The position numbers and the translations under genes are program-made. From Acinetobacter sp. BY419 (GTDB lineage Bacteria > Pseudomonadota > Gammaproteobacteria > Pseudomonadales > Moraxellaceae), in contig NZ_JAGFXZ010000007.1 in assembly GCF_019038395.1 (NCBI RefSeq), forward strand, positions 36,374-100,373: a stretch of 64,000 nt of DNA, read 5' to 3'. This document shows positions 26,276 through 40,141 of this stretch, piece by piece. Every line of letters starts with the position of its first letter. Within the stretch, counting starts at the first letter, position 1. Below the pieces are notes generated by a model. It was not told the origin of the DNA and ran no database searches. It saw only the letters and a list, made by a program, of their open reading frames with translations.

Positions 26276-26824
26276 TTATAATTGTTTTGTATCAAATTGT
26301 TGTAGTCGCGGAATGACCTGTTCCAGCCAGGCAATCCAGCCGAGTTCCTGATCAATACCCAGTTGCAGAATCATTTTATGAATATACAGGGTACGGTCAT
26401 TTTCATCAGCCTGGGCAAAATCTTTAGCAAAAATATGCTGATAGGTGTTTAGTTTTTCTTTATGCAGTTTCAGATGGCGTTCCAGTTCGGGTAGGGTGTT
26501 ATTGCCGCCAAGCTGCGCTTCGGCACGTAGACGCACCATCAGTTCTTCGCGCAGTTGTGCCGGTGGACTTTGTTGCAGCATCCAGTTGGCCAGTTCTTTC
26601 CGGCCAAGATGCTCTACCTGATAAGTCTTTTTGCGGCTAGTAGAGTCTTCCTCTTCCAGGGTGGAAATCCAGCCTTTTTGCTGCATGGCATTCAGCTCAC
26701 GATAAATCTGCTGATGGGTGGCATTCCAGAAAAAACCCATGGAACGGTCAAAACGGCGGGCCAGTTCAATTCCGGTGCTGGGTTTTTCAAGCAGGCTGGT
26801 CAATAAAACATGCGCTAAAGACAT
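26276..26824 (-). CDS. PadR-family transcriptional regulator
   Basis: 182 residues from ATG 26824 (MSLAHVLLTSLLEKPSTGIE). The N-terminal winged helix contains the family pattern LL-KPSTGIELARRFDRSMGFFWNATH-QIYREL-ML, and a C-terminal helical dimerisation domain follows, as in AphA/PadR proteins of this length. A longer frame continues upstream but its residues are unlike the family. First gene of an operon with the hydrolase (14-base gap) and the sirtuin (19-base gap). Two palindromes in the divergent promoter region to fadH are the obvious operators. It probably represses itself and fadH. Confidence 0.9.
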   Translation of the reverse strand: MSLAHVLLTSLLEKPSTGIELARRFDRSMGFFWNATHQQIYRELNAMQQKGWISTLEEEDSTSRKKTYQVEHLGRKELANWMLQQSPPAQLREELMVRLRAEAQLGGNNTLPELERHLKLHKEKLNTYQHIFAKDFAQADENDRTLYIHKMILQLGIDQELGWIAWLEQVIPRLQQFDTKQL

Positions 26825-26851
26825 ATACGTCTCAAAAAAATGACTCGAGAT

Positions 26852-29015
<2,164 letters not shown>

Positions 29016-29025
29016 TTCATCCCGA

Positions 29026-29085
29026 CCTTCCTTTACCAAAGGAAGGAGAAGTCCCCCTTTTTTAAGGGGGATTGAGGGGGGATTT
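29026..29085. repeat. Paired hairpin / GC-rich intergenic repeat
   Basis: Hairpin CCTTCCTTT-ACC-AAAGGAAGG (29026-29046) is followed by TCCCCCTT-TTTT-AAGGGGGA (29052-29071) and GATTGAGGGGGGATTTAA. The runs of C and G next to short T and A runs resemble a dispersed intergenic repeat often seen in Acinetobacter genomes. It may also serve as terminator for fadH. Confidence 0.5.
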
Positions 29086-29251
29086 AATTCAAATTATTCT
29101 TTTAGAGTATGCAGTAAAACCCTTCTCAACCTTCTTTTCTTGCACTTTATTTTAAAGCAGTGCTTTAAAACTTTCTCAGGAGAAATCCTGTCTATATTAA
29201 AGGCGAGAAGTATTTAAACTTTGATTGAAAAACAACAAAAAGGAAGTGAAA

Positions 29252-29662
29252 ATGTCTATTGAAACAACCAGACAATCCATTGCGTGCTGGCACGAGATGT
29301 TAGAAACACGTGATATGTCGATTTTGAATGAGTTACTTGCTGAAAATGTGGTATTTCGTTCCCCAGTGGCTTTTCAGCCTTATCCTGGAAAACAGGTAGT
29401 ATTTTTTATTCTGACCAATGTAATTCAGGTCTTTGAAAACTTCACTTATCACCGTGAATTCTTCAGTGAAGATGGTAACAATGTCGTACTTGAGTTTTCC
29501 GCTCAAGTGGGCGATAAGAAACTTAAAGGAGTTGACATGATTCATTTTAATGATGAAGGTCAGATCACTGATTTTGAAGTCATGATTAGACCTAAATCCG
29601 GACTAGAAGCTTTAGCCTTACATATGGGCCAACGGATGCAGTCATTCCAAGCTAAAACTTAA
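29252..29662 (+). CDS. SnoaL-like / NTF2-fold protein
   Basis: 136 residues from ATG 29252 (MSIETTRQSIACWHEMLETRD), with AAGGAAG upstream. The product shows the NTF2-fold pattern of SnoaL-like proteins: helices at 1-30 (LNELLAENVVFRSPVAFQPYPGK), then a curved beta sheet ending HFNDEGQITDFEVMIRP. Such folds bind small hydrophobic ligands or act as simple enzymes; the substrate is unknown. It lies 71 bases upstream of a YheT-like hydrolase and may share its transcript. Confidence 0.8.
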   Translation: MSIETTRQSIACWHEMLETRDMSILNELLAENVVFRSPVAFQPYPGKQVVFFILTNVIQVFENFTYHREFFSEDGNNVVLEFSAQVGDKKLKGVDMIHFNDEGQITDFEVMIRPKSGLEALALHMGQRMQSFQAKT

Positions 29663-29732
29663 TTCGAATTATTGATATCAAGTCGGCATGAAATTTGTAA
29701 ATCACAGCTAGTAATACTAGAGGGGATGACAG

Positions 29733-30845
29733 ATGAAAATGTTGCTTAAAAAAATGGGTCAGCTTTCCACTGAATATCTGGACCGCTTCAGTGGAGCAGA
29801 TCAGCCGACCCTCTATTACAATCCGAATGGTATTTTTTCAGGATTAATTGAATATTTACCACAACTTAAACAAAAATACCGTCCTACGCCGTGGCTAGCC
29901 AATGCACATGCACATATTCTGTATCTGGATCTGATAAAAAAACGCACCATCAAGCTGAGATATGATTTGCTTGAACAGCTGAAAATGTCAGATGGTGGGA
30001 TTACCGGCATTGCCTGGTATGGTCTGGATCTTCCTGCAAATACGCCTACCATTGTTTTATTGCATACTATTACCGGTTCTCCAGAGTCAATGCGGGAACT
30101 GGTACGGGATCTGCATAAATATACGGGTTGGCGGGTAGCCTTGTGCTTGCGCCGTGGTCATGCACATCTGCCAATGCCTGTACCTAAAATAAATCTGTTT
30201 GGCTCGACCCAAGACTTGCGGGAACAACTGCTTTATATCCAAGATAAATTTCCTCAGTCGGAACTTTATGGTGTCGGGTCTTCTGCGGGTACGGGTTTGC
30301 TGGTTCGCTATCTGGGCGAAGAAGGAGAACAAACACCTTTAAAAGCCGCGTTTGCCTTGTGTCCAGGCTATAACATGGAAACTGGATTCGATTTTGTGCA
30401 TCCATTTTATAGCAAGGTCATGACTAAAAAACTGATTAAGCGTTTTATCCAGCCTTATCAGGAAACCTGGCAAGTCTGTCCGAGCTGGAAACGATTATTG
30501 GAGGTTAAAGATCTATCTGAGTTTGAACAACTCTATTTTGAACTGGCCGGTTTTAAAGACTATGTGAGTTATACGCAAGCTACTAATCCTATTTACGTCT
30601 TTGAAAATGTCAAAATTCCATTGATGATTTTGAATTCAGAGGATGATCCGATTTGCAATATCCGCAACTTAGAGCCTCATAAGGATAAAATTAGAGCCAT
30701 GCCGAATATTGTCGTAATTACTACTAAAAGAGGTAGTCATTGCGGTTTTTATCAAGGCTTGATGCAAACCGAATCATGGGCCACTCGTCTGATGGCAGAT
30801 TACCTGATTCATTTATCTCGTGGCCCGGCAGCAGTATCCGCTTAA
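29733..30845 (+). CDS. YheT/ABHD-type alpha/beta-hydrolase
   Basis: 370 residues with the hallmark N-terminal WLANAHAHILYL segment (W-x-NPH-x-QTL-like in the family), TIVLLHTITGSPES oxyanion region, nucleophile elbow VGSSAGTG (about 182-189), Asp in NSEDDPIC and His in RGSHCGFYQG. This matches the YheT/ABHD1-3 group of esterases. Substrate unknown. The start ATG 29733 has AGAGGGG upstream. A good terminator follows at 30856, so this gene ends its transcript. Confidence 0.87.
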   Translation: MKMLLKKMGQLSTEYLDRFSGADQPTLYYNPNGIFSGLIEYLPQLKQKYRPTPWLANAHAHILYLDLIKKRTIKLRYDLLEQLKMSDGGITGIAWYGLDLPANTPTIVLLHTITGSPESMRELVRDLHKYTGWRVALCLRRGHAHLPMPVPKINLFGSTQDLREQLLYIQDKFPQSELYGVGSSAGTGLLVRYLGEEGEQTPLKAAFALCPGYNMETGFDFVHPFYSKVMTKKLIKRFIQPYQETWQVCPSWKRLLEVKDLSEFEQLYFELAGFKDYVSYTQATNPIYVFENVKIPLMILNSEDDPICNIRNLEPHKDKIRAMPNIVVITTKRGSHCGFYQGLMQTESWATRLMADYLIHLSRGPAAVSA

Positions 30846-30855
30846 AAATATCAAT

Positions 30856-30884
30856 AAAAAACCCAGCATCTGCTGGGTTTTTTT
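30856..30884 (+). terminator. Rho-independent terminator
   Basis: ACCCAGCA-TC-TGCTGGGT with A- and T-runs. Symmetrical, so it may also act for the convergent lipoprotein gene. Confidence 0.88.
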
Positions 30885-30900
30885 GATGAAGATATTGTAC

Positions 30901-31323
30901 TTAGTTAAGTGCTGGCATTGCTGCAGCAATCGCGTCGGCAACCGCATCATCCTCAGACTTGTTTTCTGGATTTGAACTGGTTTCAGGTGCCGTTGCAGTA
31001 GGTTTTACAGCAGGTTCTTCGCTGGTTTCAGTCACTGGTGCCGGCTCAGTAGCTTCCGGTTTTTTAATTTCACGACGGATTTCAGTCGTGGTATTTGCAG
31101 TTTGTTCACGTCGAATTTCAACAGTTGGCGGTACTTCTTCAATGACAGTCGTTTCTTCTACAGGCTCAAGCGGTTCAAATTGCGCTGGTGCCGGAGACGA
31201 GATTTCGGATGCTGGAGTAACTTCTACTTGCTCTTCTTCTTTTGGTGCTTCTTTTTTTACACACGCCGTCAATGTAAGGCCAGTCAAGATTACGGTACAG
31301 ATTAAAAGTTTCTTCATCATCAT
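30901..31323 (-). CDS. Proline/glutamate-rich lipoprotein
   Basis: Three consecutive Met codons at 31323, 31320 and 31317 precede KKLLICTVILTGLTLTAC, a lipoprotein signal with lipidation at the Cys. The mature part is low complexity and highly acidic, rich in Pro, Glu, Thr and Ala (EEEQVEVTPASEISSPAPAQ), so it is probably an extended, disordered periplasmic chain, perhaps a spacer or protein-binding tail. A short Ala-rich helix (DAVADAIAAAMPALN) ends it. No domain recognised. Convergent with the YheT-like gene. Confidence 0.7.
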   Translation of the reverse strand: MMMKKLLICTVILTGLTLTACVKKEAPKEEEQVEVTPASEISSPAPAQFEPLEPVEETTVIEEVPPTVEIRREQTANTTTEIRREIKKPEATEPAPVTETSEEPAVKPTATAPETSSNPENKSEDDAVADAIAAAMPALN

Positions 31324-31482
31324 TGCATCAAACAGAAAAGTGTGGAGGGGATACACTATTATAGCAGCAAATTACAAGATAGAAATCATATGAACTTACT
31401 GTAATTTTTTATCGGAATTGCTGTTAGAATAGTCAATTGTTTATTGTTCTTTGAATTGATGCGGATTGACTTTGCTTTCTAG

Positions 31483-33186
<1,704 letters not shown>

Positions 33187-33218
33187 TCGGTGTGTAGGAC
33201 ACAATTAGGGAAGTTTAA

Positions 33219-34076
33219 ATGTCGCAATTAAAACCACAAGAAATTGTACGTTTGGGCGATATACAAATGGCAAATCATTTGCCATTTGTATTATTCGGCG
33301 GAATGAATGTACTTGAATCTAAAGACCTGGCTTTTGAAATCGCAGAGACCTATGTCGATATCTGTACACGTTTGGACATTCCTTACGTGTTCAAGGCGAG
33401 TTTTGATAAAGCCAACCGTTCAAGCCTGAAATCTTTCCGTGGTCCAGGCCTGGAAAAAGGTCTCGAGTGGTTAGCGGACATTAAAAAACACTTTAATGTG
33501 CCGATCATTACCGATGTGCATGAGCCGTATCAGGCGGCTCCTGTTGCAGAAGTAGCAGACATTATTCAATTGCCGGCTTTCTTGAGCCGTCAGACGGATC
33601 TTGTAGAATCCATAGCAAAAACGGATGCCATCATCAACATCAAAAAAGCACAATTCCTTGCGCCACACGAAATGCGTCATATTTTGCATAAGTGTCTGGA
33701 AGCTGGAAATGACAAACTGATTCTTTGTGAGCGCGGTTCAGCATTTGGTTATAACAATCTTGTTGTAGACATGCTGGGCTTCGACATCATGAAAGAAATG
33801 AATGTGCCAGTGTTTTTTGATGTGACTCATGCCTTACAAACCCCAGGTGGCCGTGCAGATTCTGCTGGCGGTCGTCGTGCCCAGATCGCGACATTGGCGC
33901 GTGCAGGTATGGCAACAGGTCTTGCAGGTCTGTTCCTAGAAGCACATCCAGATCCGGAAAAGGCCAAGTGTGATGGTCCATGTGCGCTACGCATGTCTCA
34001 GCTTGAGCCTTTCTTGGCACAGCTAAAAGAATTGGATACCTTGGTCAAAGGTTTCGAAAAGTTAGATACACACTGA
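33219..34076 (+). CDS. kdsA: 3-deoxy-8-phosphooctulonate synthase (KDO-8-P synthase)
   Basis: Condenses phosphoenolpyruvate with arabinose 5-phosphate for lipid A-core sugar KDO. 285 residues, standard size. Visible family segments: [73 protein letters not shown] and [12 protein letters not shown]. The start ATG 33219 has GGGAAG eight bases upstream. It follows pyrG by 32 bases and precedes eno by 59. Confidence 0.96.
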   Translation: MSQLKPQEIVRLGDIQMANHLPFVLFGGMNVLESKDLAFEIAETYVDICTRLDIPYVFKASFDKANRSSLKSFRGPGLEKGLEWLADIKKHFNVPIITDVHEPYQAAPVAEVADIIQLPAFLSRQTDLVESIAKTDAIINIKKAQFLAPHEMRHILHKCLEAGNDKLILCERGSAFGYNNLVVDMLGFDIMKEMNVPVFFDVTHALQTPGGRADSAGGRRAQIATLARAGMATGLAGLFLEAHPDPEKAKCDGPCALRMSQLEPFLAQLKELDTLVKGFEKLDTH

Positions 34077-34132
34077 GTTTATCACTCTTGCGCTGCTGTA
34101 AAGGCAGCTCATATTAATCAACTGAGGAATAG

Positions 34133-35425
<1,293 letters not shown>

Positions 35426-35432
35426 GCAACTT

Positions 35433-35825
35433 ATGTCAATTTTAGATGTATTCGACTCGACTGCGAGTAAAGTACTGTTGGGCCTTGCGATCATTTTGAT
35501 CGCAGGGTTTCAATATTTATACTGGTTTGGTGAAGGTGGTTATCATGAGCATCAGCAACTGACCCAGAAAATCCAGCAACAAATGGAATTGAATAATGAC
35601 CTGAAAGAACGTAATCGCGTTCTGGCAGCGGAAGTTTATGATTTGAAGAATGGTATTGAAGCCATCGAAGAACATGCACGTTTAGATCTTGGCCTGATTA
35701 AGCCGCGTGAAACTTTTATTCAAATGAGCACGATCAGTACTCAATATAAACCGATCTATCTTAATCCCAATTCGAATGTAGACCTGCGAACCAATGAGTC
35801 AGCTGACGCGCCAACCACACCCTAA
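35433..35825 (+). CDS. ftsB: Cell-division protein FtsB
   Basis: Bitopic divisome protein that pairs with FtsL and FtsQ. The N-terminal membrane helix (VLLGLAIILIAGFQYLYWFG, about 14-33) is followed by a coiled-coil (LTQKIQQQMELNNDLKERNRVLAAEVYDLKNG) and the short conserved IEEHARLDLGLIKPRETFIQ segment. The 130-residue length exceeds E. coli FtsB (103) by a polar C-terminal tail. It starts seven bases after the eno stop and its tail overlaps the ispD start by 32 bases. Confidence 0.94.
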   Translation: MSILDVFDSTASKVLLGLAIILIAGFQYLYWFGEGGYHEHQQLTQKIQQQMELNNDLKERNRVLAAEVYDLKNGIEAIEEHARLDLGLIKPRETFIQMSTISTQYKPIYLNPNSNVDLRTNESADAPTTP

Positions 35826-36510
35826 GCTTTGGGTCATTCTTCCAGCTGCAGGTTCCGGTAGCCGTTTCTCCAAAACAGAACTGAAACAATATCAGATGAT
35901 TCAAGAGCGAACTGTTCTTGAACATACCGTTTCGCGTCTGAATCAATTGCCTTTGACGGGTTATGTGCTGGTGATTAATGAGCAGGATCATGTGGCGAAA
36001 ACCCTGCCATTTTCCGGTCTGGAGAAAGCCCATTTTTGTCTGGGCGGTGCAGAGCGGGTAAATTCGGTGCTGAATGCACTCACGTATTTATCTAAAATGG
36101 CTTCTGAAGATGACTGGGTGCTGGTCCATGATGCAGCACGTCCCTGTGTCAGTCTCGATTGTCTGCAACAGTTGGTAAGTACCGCAATTACACAGGATCA
36201 TGCTGCGATTCTTGCGATTCCGGTACGAGATACACTTAAGCGTGTAGTCACCGGTTTTGATATTCAGGAAACGGTGGATCGCTCAATGCTATGGCAGGCG
36301 CAAACACCACAAATGGCTAAGCTGGGAACATTAACACGGGCGATTGAGCAGGCCTTGCAGCAGGATGGTGCTATGATTACCGATGAAGCCAGTGCACTGG
36401 AACATATCGGTGAGCTGGTGAGTGTGGTTCAAGGGCGTTCTGATAATATTAAAATTACCTATCCGGATGATCTGGAACTCGCCAAGCTGATTTTACAAGC
36501 TCAGGCTTAA
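35794..36510 (+). CDS. ispD: 2-C-methyl-D-erythritol 4-phosphate cytidylyltransferase
   Basis: MEP-pathway enzyme that makes CDP-methylerythritol for isoprenoids. 238 residues. Nucleotide-binding WVILPAAGSGSRF (about 13-25), LVHDAARPCVS and the IPVRDTLKR stretch are conserved, as is PQMAKLGTL. The start ATG 35794 lies inside the ftsB reading frame, so translation is probably coupled, and has no clear ribosome-binding site of its own. ispF is not adjacent here. Confidence 0.95.
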   Translation: MSQLTRQPHPKLWVILPAAGSGSRFSKTELKQYQMIQERTVLEHTVSRLNQLPLTGYVLVINEQDHVAKTLPFSGLEKAHFCLGGAERVNSVLNALTYLSKMASEDDWVLVHDAARPCVSLDCLQQLVSTAITQDHAAILAIPVRDTLKRVVTGFDIQETVDRSMLWQAQTPQMAKLGTLTRAIEQALQQDGAMITDEASALEHIGELVSVVQGRSDNIKITYPDDLELAKLILQAQA

Positions 36511-36622
36511 AAATATATTCGAATAAAATTTAAATAAAAGCAGAATAAATCTGGCTATAGCGATCTATTCTCTATAGCTTTCACTTATAATTTTGCCATC
36601 ATTCTTTTTCACCTTCTGGCCA

Positions 36623-37762
36623 ATGATACCTTCACAGCAGTATCGGTTTTTACGTCATTCTTTGCGTGATGGACGTAGTATTAACCCGCAAGATTCATCT
36701 CGATGGACCAAGTTGCACCTTGATCCATGGTTATTGTGCTTTCTGGTTCTCAATGCAATCCTGGGTTTAATGGTGGTGTATAGCGCGACCTCCGAAGACT
36801 CCGGGATGGTCGTTCGTCAGGCGATCAGTTTCGGGATTGGTTTTGTGCTGCTGTTTATCTGTGCGCAGGTTCCACCGAAAGTCTATCAGGCGATCAGTCC
36901 ATACCTGTATGCCTTTGGCATATTCATGCTGCTCCTGGTGTTTGTAATTGGTGAAAAACGTTTAGGTGCAACGCGTTGGATTACTTTGCCTGGTATTGGG
37001 AGTATGCAACCGAGTGAGGTGATGAAATTTGCCATGCCTTTGACGATGGCCTGGTATTTTGCACGTAAGCCGTTTCCTCCCAAATTTGTGCATATTGTCG
37101 GTGCATTAATTTTACTGGGCATACCATTTGTTCTGGTTGCTCTTCAGCCTGACCTGAATATTGGTTTGGTAATTCCGGGTATTTTTGTTTTATTTTTAAG
37201 TGGGATGTCGTGGCGTCTGATTGTTGGTGCAGCGGCGGCAGTGGCTGTGGCAGCACCCGTTGCATGGATGTTCGTGCTACAAGAATATCAAAAGAAACGT
37301 ATTACCACACTGTTTGATCCGGAGTCAGATGCCTTGGGTGCTGGCTGGAATATTATCCAGTCCAAAATTGCCATTGGTTCAGGTGGTTCCACAGGCAAAG
37401 GCTATACTGAGGGTACACAATCGCATTTGGGTTATTTGCCTGAACATCATACCGACTTTATTATGTCGACCTATGCCGAAGAATTCGGTTTTATCGGTGT
37501 TTTTCTGCTGTTCAGTTTATTTACTGCCATTATAATTCGCTGTTTGATCATTGGTTTAAACAGCTTTCATAATTTTGGTCGTTTATATGCCGGAGCTATT
37601 GGACTGACCTTCTTCTTCTTTGTATTTTTAAACTCAGGCATGGTGAGTGGGATTTTACCTGTGACCGGAGATCCATTGCCGCTGATGAGTTATGGTGGAA
37701 CAGCGGTGATTTCCATGCTGGCCGGGATGGGTATTGTGATGTCGATTCATACTCATCGTTAA
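36623..37762 (+). CDS. rodA: Rod-shape peptidoglycan glycosyltransferase RodA
   Basis: Member of the SEDS family that polymerises glycan strands during cylinder growth together with PBP2. I choose ATG 36623 (MIPSQQYRFLRHSLRDG, 379 residues); TTG 36593 would add ten residues without a ribosome-binding site. About ten membrane segments; the conserved WITLPGIGSMQPSEVMK and the catalytic-face loop with Asp are visible, and the periplasmic signature GDPLPLMSYGGTAV near the C-terminus is intact. The PBP2 gene is not in the window. A terminator follows at 37779. Confidence 0.92.
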   Translation: MIPSQQYRFLRHSLRDGRSINPQDSSRWTKLHLDPWLLCFLVLNAILGLMVVYSATSEDSGMVVRQAISFGIGFVLLFICAQVPPKVYQAISPYLYAFGIFMLLLVFVIGEKRLGATRWITLPGIGSMQPSEVMKFAMPLTMAWYFARKPFPPKFVHIVGALILLGIPFVLVALQPDLNIGLVIPGIFVLFLSGMSWRLIVGAAAAVAVAAPVAWMFVLQEYQKKRITTLFDPESDALGAGWNIIQSKIAIGSGGSTGKGYTEGTQSHLGYLPEHHTDFIMSTYAEEFGFIGVFLLFSLFTAIIIRCLIIGLNSFHNFGRLYAGAIGLTFFFFVFLNSGMVSGILPVTGDPLPLMSYGGTAVISMLAGMGIVMSIHTHR

Positions 37763-37778
37763 ATGACATACACTTATT

Positions 37779-37803
37779 AAGCTGGCTTAGGTCAGCTTTT
37801 TTT
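37779..37803 (+). terminator. Rho-independent terminator after rodA
   Basis: AAGCTGGC-TTAG-GTCAGCTT with one G-U pair, then T-run. Confidence 0.75.
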
Positions 37804-37977
37804 ATGGCTAAAATATGCTATACATGCTTTGAATGATGAAAAATAATTTTATTTTGAGGGAATGAGAATTTTGGCAAAATATGTATAAATAAAGACCTAA
37901 TTTGAGAGCTTTTTTTTATTGTAACTGAGAGGATTGCTGATACTTTTTGTTGTAAAAAATTCTTCTGAATTGAAAAA

Positions 37978-38190
37978 TTAAGATCGTTGATTATTTTTTG
38001 AATTTTTAATGTATAGCCAGAAAAGTGGTGCAAGTAATACAGTTAAAATAGCAATGAGAATAACGAATGAAATGCCAAATTCTTCACCTCTTCTCATTTC
38101 AGATGAAAAATAGAACATAGAATTGACCATAATAAAGAAGCTAATACATATCGATAAAAACTTTACGAATTCTGGATGTAATTTAGTCAA
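37978..38190 (-). CDS. Hypothetical small membrane protein (TTG start)
   Basis: 70 residues with two hydrophobic segments (FLSICISFFIMVNSMFYF and FVILIAILTVLLAPLFWLY) separated by a charged turn (SSEMRRGEEFG) and ending in a basic tail. TTG 38190 is preceded at the right distance by AGAGGG, which supports it as a real start. Lies alone on the minus strand. No family recognised. Confidence 0.5.
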   Translation of the reverse strand: MTKLHPEFVKFLSICISFFIMVNSMFYFSSEMRRGEEFGISFVILIAILTVLLAPLFWLYIKNSKNNQRS

Positions 38191-38525
38191 GACCTATCCC
38201 TCTTTAATTTTTTAAAAATGTATGATAAAGACATAACCATTGGCATCGAAATTTAAGTTGTATATCTCTATTTTTAAATAAAATTACCATTTTATTTGCT
38301 TAAAATATAAGCGCATAAGGTTTTTATGTAAAGGTTTTTTAATGGTTGTTTTTCATATTTATTGGGTGAATAATAATCTAAAAATCAGTAGCCCGTCTGC
38401 TTGAAATTCAGCATAATATTTACTGCGTGTCTTAGTGACTTTTTTGCTAAATGTTCTTGTTGATATTATTTTGAAAATTTGAGTGAAGCATAGTTAAAAC
38501 CAAATATATATAAAAGTATGGAGCT
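38191..38525. other. Gene-free A+T-rich stretch
   Basis: No gene recognised. A terminator ends it at 38526-38553, belonging to the bd-oxidase operon on the minus strand. Confidence 0.4.
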
Positions 38526-38553
38526 AAAAAAGCACGCCGAAGCGTGCTTTTTT
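38526..38553 (-). terminator. Terminator of the bd-oxidase operon
   Basis: AAAAAAGCACGC-CGAA-GCGTGCTTTTTT, symmetrical, ten bases beyond the ybgE-like stop. Confidence 0.85.
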
Positions 38554-38562
38554 ATACGATTC

Positions 38563-38865
38563 TTAGTTGAAAAACCAAGTGTAATAACCCCACAGCATTA
38601 GTGGCCAGGCCAAAAACGGACTAAATAGCCATTTCCAGAACCAGTGGCGGGGCACAAAGCCTACGCCATGGACAAAGCCTCCAGAAATACCAATCATGAT
38701 ATACATCATGGCACTATGGCTATATTCACCGTTGGCATCCAGCATTGCAGAGGGATGAACCAATAACACTGCTGCGAGAGGAAAAGCCAGCAGGCAGGAA
38801 ATCATCATCGCAAATTTGTTTGGTTTCTTGTCTACAACGGTTTTTTCAAGCGCAGCTTCGGTCAT
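38563..38865 (-). CDS. ybgE: YbgE-like cyd operon protein
   Basis: 100-residue membrane protein with helices at about 17-37, 52-68 and 80-97 (MISCLLAFPLAAVLLVH, MMYIMIGISGGFVHGVGFV, FLAWPLMLWGYYTWFF). Position directly after cydX and a conserved GFVHGVGF segment match YbgE, the uncharacterised inner-membrane partner in E. coli cydAB operons. The start ATG 38865 has GAGGAAT inside the end of cydX, three bases away from its stop, suggesting coupled translation. Confidence 0.82.
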   Translation of the reverse strand: MTEAALEKTVVDKKPNKFAMMISCLLAFPLAAVLLVHPSAMLDANGEYSHSAMMYIMIGISGGFVHGVGFVPRHWFWKWLFSPFLAWPLMLWGYYTWFFN

Positions 38866-38868
38866 GTT

Positions 38869-38970
38869 TTATTCCTCGTCCAAGTCTTGGTGTTGTTCCA
38901 TGTAAATTGCAGCAATCACACTGGCAAAACACGCCATAAGTACTCCTAGAGTCCAGGCAAAATACCACAT
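38869..38970 (-). CDS. cydX: Cytochrome bd small subunit CydX
   Basis: 33 residues: MWYFAWTLGVLMACFASVIA then AIYMEQHQDLDEE. Family hallmarks are the invariant MWYFAWTLG start, a single membrane helix, the conserved Glu after the helix, and an acidic tail. CydX is a structural subunit needed for stability and activity of the bd oxidase haem site. It starts at ATG 38970 with AAGGAGA nine bases upstream, 25 bases after cydB. Confidence 0.95.
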   Translation of the reverse strand: MWYFAWTLGVLMACFASVIAAIYMEQHQDLDEE

Positions 38971-38995
38971 AATTTTGTCTCCTTAGAACACAGCC

Positions 38996-40141
38996 TTAGT
39001 ACAGGCTGTGTGAATTATCTTCAATGTGTTTGTTGGTAATCACGCCCCACATCTTGTAATAACACCAGGTAGTGTATGCCAGGATGATAGGAACAAAGAT
39101 ACAGGCAGCAATAGTCATCACTGTTAAGGTATTTTTGCTGGATACTGCATCCCACATGGTCAGACTCACTGTAGGATTCAAGCTGGATGGCATCAAGAAC
39201 GGGAACAGGGCAAAACCGGCAGTTAGAATTGCACCGACGACTGCCAGAGATGAACCCAGGAAGCTCAAGCCAGCTTTGTTTTTACCTGCTGCCAGCACAA
39301 TAATTAAACCACCCAAAATGCCGGCAATCGGAGCTGCCATCGTAATTGGATAAGTCGAGTAGTTGTTCATCCAGCCAGGGTTGGCATTGGTCAGTACTTC
39401 TTTAGCGAGCGGATTGGCAACACCATTGGTATCAAAAGGAGTAACCAGTGTATAACCTTGAATGCCACCAAAGTACAACCATGCACCCGCAGCCAGGAAG
39501 GTTGCCAGGAAAATCAAGCCCATGATTTGCGTTGCTTTTGCAGAACGCTGACGTAGCTCACCATCTGTACGCAGCATCAGCCATGCACCACCATGTGCAC
39601 ATAGCATTGATAAACTGACCAGACCGCACACAATTGCAAATGGATTCAGCAGGGCAAAGAAACTGCCGGTATAGGTAGAGCGTACTGTTTCATCCAGGGT
39701 AAAAGGTACACCCAGGAACATATTACCGAACGCAACACCAAAGACCAGTGCCGGAACAGCGCCACCAATGGCCAAACCCCAGTCCCAAGAATTGCGCCAT
39801 TTGGTATTTTTCAGTTTTGAGCGATAGTCAAATCCGACCGGGCGCAGGAACAGGGCAAACAGTACCAGCAACAGTGCCCAGTACATGCCGGAGAAGGCGG
39901 TTGCATAGACCATTGGCCAGGCAGCGAATAAAGCACCACCGGCTGTAATGAACCAGACCTGGTTGCCGTCCCAGTGCGGGGCAATGGTATTGATTGCGGC
40001 ACGGCGCTCGCTATCATTTTTGCCCACAAATGGCATGATCGCCATAGCACCCATATCGAAGCCATCGGTGAGGGCAAAGCCAATCAGCAAGACACCGACC
40101 AATACCCACCAGATAATTTTGAGCAGTTCGTATTCAATCAT
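38996..40141 (-). CDS. cydB: Cytochrome bd ubiquinol oxidase subunit II
   Basis: Second large subunit of the terminal oxidase; holds no haem but completes the complex. 381 residues, nine membrane segments. Family signatures: [29 protein letters not shown] at the start, [22 protein letters not shown], and the FDYRSKLKN loop. Its ATG overlaps the cydA stop by four bases (ATGA), so translation is coupled. Confidence 0.96.
   Translation of the reverse strand: MIEYELLKIIWWVLVGVLLIGFALTDGFDMGAMAIMPFVGKNDSERRAAINTIAPHWDGNQVWFITAGGALFAAWPMVYATAFSGMYWALLLVLFALFLRPVGFDYRSKLKNTKWRNSWDWGLAIGGAVPALVFGVAFGNMFLGVPFTLDETVRSTYTGSFFALLNPFAIVCGLVSLSMLCAHGGAWLMLRTDGELRQRSAKATQIMGLIFLATFLAAGAWLYFGGIQGYTLVTPFDTNGVANPLAKEVLTNANPGWMNNYSTYPITMAAPIAGILGGLIIVLAAGKNKAGLSFLGSSLAVVGAILTAGFALFPFLMPSSLNPTVSLTMWDAVSSKNTLTVMTIAACIFVPIILAYTTWCYYKMWGVITNKHIEDNSHSLY

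Noticed and set aside
37818..38033. 71-residue minus-strand frame
   Set aside because: Overlaps the better-supported membrane protein at 37978-38190, lacks a ribosome-binding site and has random-looking composition.
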